DNA from: an uncultured Lachnospiraceae bacterium
GTDB taxonomy: Bacteria > Bacillota > Clostridia > Lachnospirales > Lachnospiraceae
Direction of reading: 5' to 3'
NCBI GenBank assembly: GCA_902780405.1
Contig: CACZFI010000004.1
Span: 62,001-126,000 of the forward strand
Length of the DNA: 64,000 nt
Both the position numbers and the translations under genes were made by a program. Below the pieces are notes generated by a model. It did not search any database. It saw only the letters and a list, made by a program, of their open reading frames with translations, and was not told the DNA's origin. Positions 61,792-64,000 of the stretch are shown here, one piece after another (position 1 is the stretch's first letter; every line of letters starts with the position of its first letter).

Positions 61792-63441
61792 ATGAACAAA
61801 GACAGATTAAAACCCATGCTGTTTTCCACCATCAAGCATTACAGCCTGAAGCAATTTGGTACGGATGCGGTATCCGGTATCATCGTGGCCATCATTGCGC
61901 TTCCGCTTTCCATCGCCCTTGCACTTGCATCGGGCGTCGGTCCGCAGGAAGGTCTCTACACCGCAATCGTCGCAGGATTTATCATTTCCTTCCTGGGCGG
62001 AAGCCGTGTGCAGATCGCAGGCCCCACGGCTGCATTTGCCACCATCGTGGCAGGCATTGTGGCAAAGAAGGGCTTCGACGGTATGATGCTCGCAACCATC
62101 ATTGCCGGACTGATCCTGGTTGTGATGGGACTTTTGCGCATGGGAAGCCTGATCCGTTTCATTCCCTATACGATCACCACGGGATTCACCTCAGGTATCG
62201 CGGTCACCATCGTGATCGGACAGATGAAGGACTTCTTCGGACTCACCTATCCCAAGGGTACGAACACCATCGAGACAACCGATAAGCTTCGCGCCTTCGG
62301 CAAATTCTTCGACACGGTCAACCCTTACGCCATCCTGGTCGGTATCATCTGCCTTGCGATTCTGATCGTCTGGCCCACCATCAGCGAGAAGATCCCCGGA
62401 TCCCTCGTCGCCGTGGTAGTCGGCGTTTTGATCGTAAAGCTTTCCGGCATCCCGGTGAACACCATCGGTGATCTTTACACCATCAATTCCACACTGCCGA
62501 CACCGCACGTGCCGCATGTTACGCTCCTTGCCATCAAGGAAGCGCTTCCCGACGGCTTCACGATCGCAATCCTTGCCGCCATCGAGTCCCTGCTTTCCTG
62601 CGTGGTTGCGGACAGTATGATCAACTCACACCATCGTTCCAATATGGAGCTTATTGCTCAGGGCTGCGGTAACATCGGTTCCGCCATCTTCGGCGGTATC
62701 CCCGCAACAGGTGCGATTGCAAGAACCGCTGCCAATATCAAAAACGGCGGACGTACACCCGTAGCCGGCATGATCCACTCCGTTGTACTCGTGCTTGTGC
62801 TCGTGGTACTGATGCCCTATGCGGCTCTGATCCCCATGCCTACCATCGCAGCCATCCTCTTTATGGTTGCCTACAATATGTGTCAATGGAGAACCTTTGT
62901 GCATCTGTGCAAGACTGCGCCGAAGAGCGACATCATCGTGCTCGGCATCACATTTGCGCTTACGGTCATCTTCGATTTAGTACTTGCCATCGAGATCGGT
63001 ATGCTCCTTGCAGTCATCCTCTTCATGAAGCGGATGAGCGAAGAGTCCGTCATCGTCGGATGGAAGTACTACGATCCCGAGGAGGATCCGGACGGTCCCG
63101 AGTTAAAGCCGCTCCCGCCTCAGGTTCGTGTCTACGAGATCTACGGCCCCATGTTCTTCGGAAGCTCGGGTCAGATTGATACGATGGATTTTCGTGATGA
63201 GACAAAGGTCATCATCATCCGAATGAGAGGTGTTCCCGCCCTTGACGCAACGGCGATGCACTCTCTGGAGAATTTCTATGAAAGATGTAAAGAAGTCGGA
63301 ATTCAGCTGGTGTTCTCTCATGTCAATGAGCAGCCGATGAACACCATGAAGAAAGACGGATTCACCAAAAAAGTCGGAGAGGAAAACTTCCGACCGCATA
63401 TCGATGATGCCATTGAATGGGCAAAGGGGCTTATCGCTTAA
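61792..63441 (+). CDS. SulP/SLC26-family anion transporter with STAS domain
   Basis: 549 residues. Sulfate_transp membrane region (about 25-400) with GVGPQEGLYTAIVAGF and SRVQIAGPTAAF, then a cytoplasmic STAS domain (about 440-545) with VIIIRMRGVPALDATAMHSL. Family members move sulfate, bicarbonate or dicarboxylates; the substrate is not readable. AAGGA upstream of the ATG at 61792; the extra upstream frame is not coding. Its stop overlaps the ANTAR stop on the other strand. Confidence 0.94.
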   Translation: MNKDRLKPMLFSTIKHYSLKQFGTDAVSGIIVAIIALPLSIALALASGVGPQEGLYTAIVAGFIISFLGGSRVQIAGPTAAFATIVAGIVAKKGFDGMMLATIIAGLILVVMGLLRMGSLIRFIPYTITTGFTSGIAVTIVIGQMKDFFGLTYPKGTNTIETTDKLRAFGKFFDTVNPYAILVGIICLAILIVWPTISEKIPGSLVAVVVGVLIVKLSGIPVNTIGDLYTINSTLPTPHVPHVTLLAIKEALPDGFTIAILAAIESLLSCVVADSMINSHHRSNMELIAQGCGNIGSAIFGGIPATGAIARTAANIKNGGRTPVAGMIHSVVLVLVLVVLMPYAALIPMPTIAAILFMVAYNMCQWRTFVHLCKTAPKSDIIVLGITFALTVIFDLVLAIEIGMLLAVILFMKRMSEESVIVGWKYYDPEEDPDGPELKPLPPQVRVYEIYGPMFFGSSGQIDTMDFRDETKVIIIRMRGVPALDATAMHSLENFYERCKEVGIQLVFSHVNEQPMNTMKKDGFTKKVGEENFRPHIDDAIEWAKGLIA

Positions 63442-64000
63442 GCCCCTTCATCCTTTAAGATCGCTTCGGCGATCTTTTTTCTTGAGACGCCGTGATCCAT
63501 CGCCTGCTTGCCGATGTAGCGGTGCGCCTCCTCTTCTGTCATATGCTTCTTCTCAACCAGCATAAGTTTTGCCCGACTGACGATACGGATCTCCTCCATC
63601 TTCTCTTCGACGGAAAGCGTCTTTTTCTCCAGACGATGCATACGGTTCTGCGTAGCGAGAAGGAAACGGATATTCCTGTCGAGACTGCCGTGCGGTGCAG
63701 GTTTCGGAAGCACCAGAACACCGTGATCCGTCACGTGATCCGAGATATCCTCGCTCACGTCACGCGGACAGATCAAAAGCACGGACGCATTGGTCCTCTC
63801 CACCGCATCCAGACAAAACATCTCTCCCGTCTCGTCCGGAACCGGTGCATTGACCACGACTAGGTCATAATTCTTCTCAAGCAGCGCACGTCTTGCCGAC
63901 GCCGCGCTTTTTTTAATATCAATTGTAATACAGTCGACCAGAGACTTCTTCGCCATCGCCACAAACTGTTCGGAGGCGGATACGATCAGGACGACATGTC
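63438..64000 (-). CDS. ANTAR-domain response regulator (partial, N-terminus outside window)
   Basis: The frame stays open to the right edge and reads ...HVVLIVSASEQFVAMAKK, so the true start lies just outside; the GTG at 63962 is internal. N-terminal pseudo-receiver with DLVVVNAPVPDETG (Asn where the phospho-Asp normally is) and C-terminal ANTAR RNA-binding domain (about the last 60 residues; SRAKLMLVEKKHMTEEEAHRYI). ANTAR proteins prevent transcription termination at specific RNA hairpins, often in nitrogen assimilation. Confidence 0.9.
   Translation of the reverse strand, partial: HVVLIVSASEQFVAMAKKSLVDCITIDIKKSAASARRALLEKNYDLVVVNAPVPDETGEMFCLDAVERTNASVLLICPRDVSEDISDHVTDHGVLVLPKPAPHGSLDRNIRFLLATQNRMHRLEKKTLSVEEKMEEIRIVSRAKLMLVEKKHMTEEEAHRYIGKQAMDHGVSRKKIAEAILKDEGA

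Noticed and set aside
63438..63962. Complete ANTAR gene starting at 63962
   Set aside because: The codon is GTG inside a well-conserved VSASEQF stretch and the frame is open to the window edge, so the gene is partial.

Overview
The window looks like chromosome from an anaerobic Clostridia, most likely a Lachnospiraceae relative. This is inferred from gene content and protein style: an Rnf complex with nrdR and yigZ, a sufCBDSU cluster, ribD-ribE-ribBA-ribH under an FMN riboswitch, DUF1836, ANTAR and CNNM/CorC proteins, AGCS and SulP transporters, strong GGAGG ribosome sites and sigma-A promoters. Base composition is near 50% G+C. The stretch from about 32.4 to 34.9 kb is clearly more A+T rich (35-40% in the lines I counted) and may be acquired. 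No rRNA, tRNA, CRISPR array or insertion sequence was recognised.

Layout. 1-8.9 kb (minus): one tight operon with a double-receiver regulator, an Hpt protein, two hybrid histidine kinases and an iron-complex ABC transporter whose binding protein runs off the left edge. 9.0-11.0 kb (minus): a small conserved protein, tgt and yajC. 11.1-13.8 kb (plus): an ABC-2 exporter of one ATPase and two permeases. 13.8-20.1 kb (minus): rnfC, an rnfD-rnfG fusion, rnfE, rnfA, rnfB, nrdR and yigZ. 20.1-24.8 kb (minus): a GT4 glycosyltransferase, a chemoreceptor, murF and a DJ-1 family protein. 24.9-25.4 kb (plus): a CYTH triphosphatase. 25.4-32.0 kb (minus): the riboflavin operon, which appears to continue into a degenerate LytS-type sensor and a DUF1189 membrane protein.

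31.4-32.4 kb is a 990-base non-coding stretch and the most unusual part of the window. On the minus strand it holds a consensus promoter, an FMN riboswitch, a terminator flanked by a 27-bp direct repeat, and a 14-copy 14-bp minisatellite ahead of ribD. Upstream of the promoter is an array of eight palindromic units at an almost exact 53-bp period. 32.4-35.8 kb (minus) is an A+T-rich accessory cluster: a DMT transporter, a CPBP protease, a small protein, an HD hydrolase, a gene remnant, a shikimate-kinase-like protein and a 68-residue protein.

36-38.9 kb (minus): a secreted Big/MBG/ChW-repeat protein followed by a large hairpin and a terminator. 39-42.6 kb: a voltage-gated-type potassium channel, an AGCS symporter and a PH-domain protein. 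42.6-47.8 kb: REP-like palindromes, then sufCBDSU (minus). 47.9-52.9 kb: a HAD phosphatase (plus), then a minus-strand run of a PurF-like protein without its N-terminal cysteine, an unknown protein and an amino-acid ABC transporter. 52.9-57.7 kb (minus): a propeller/HD-GYP membrane receptor overlapping a BMP-type binding protein. 57.7-64 kb: CNNM/CorC, DUF1836, a phosphoglycerate-mutase-like enzyme, a MATE exporter, a SulP transporter and an ANTAR regulator that runs off the right edge.

Together the genes cover energy conservation (Rnf), flavin supply for the Rnf and other flavoproteins, Fe-S assembly, iron and amino-acid uptake, and a large signalling load. All calls come from reading the sequence; no searches or folding programs were run.
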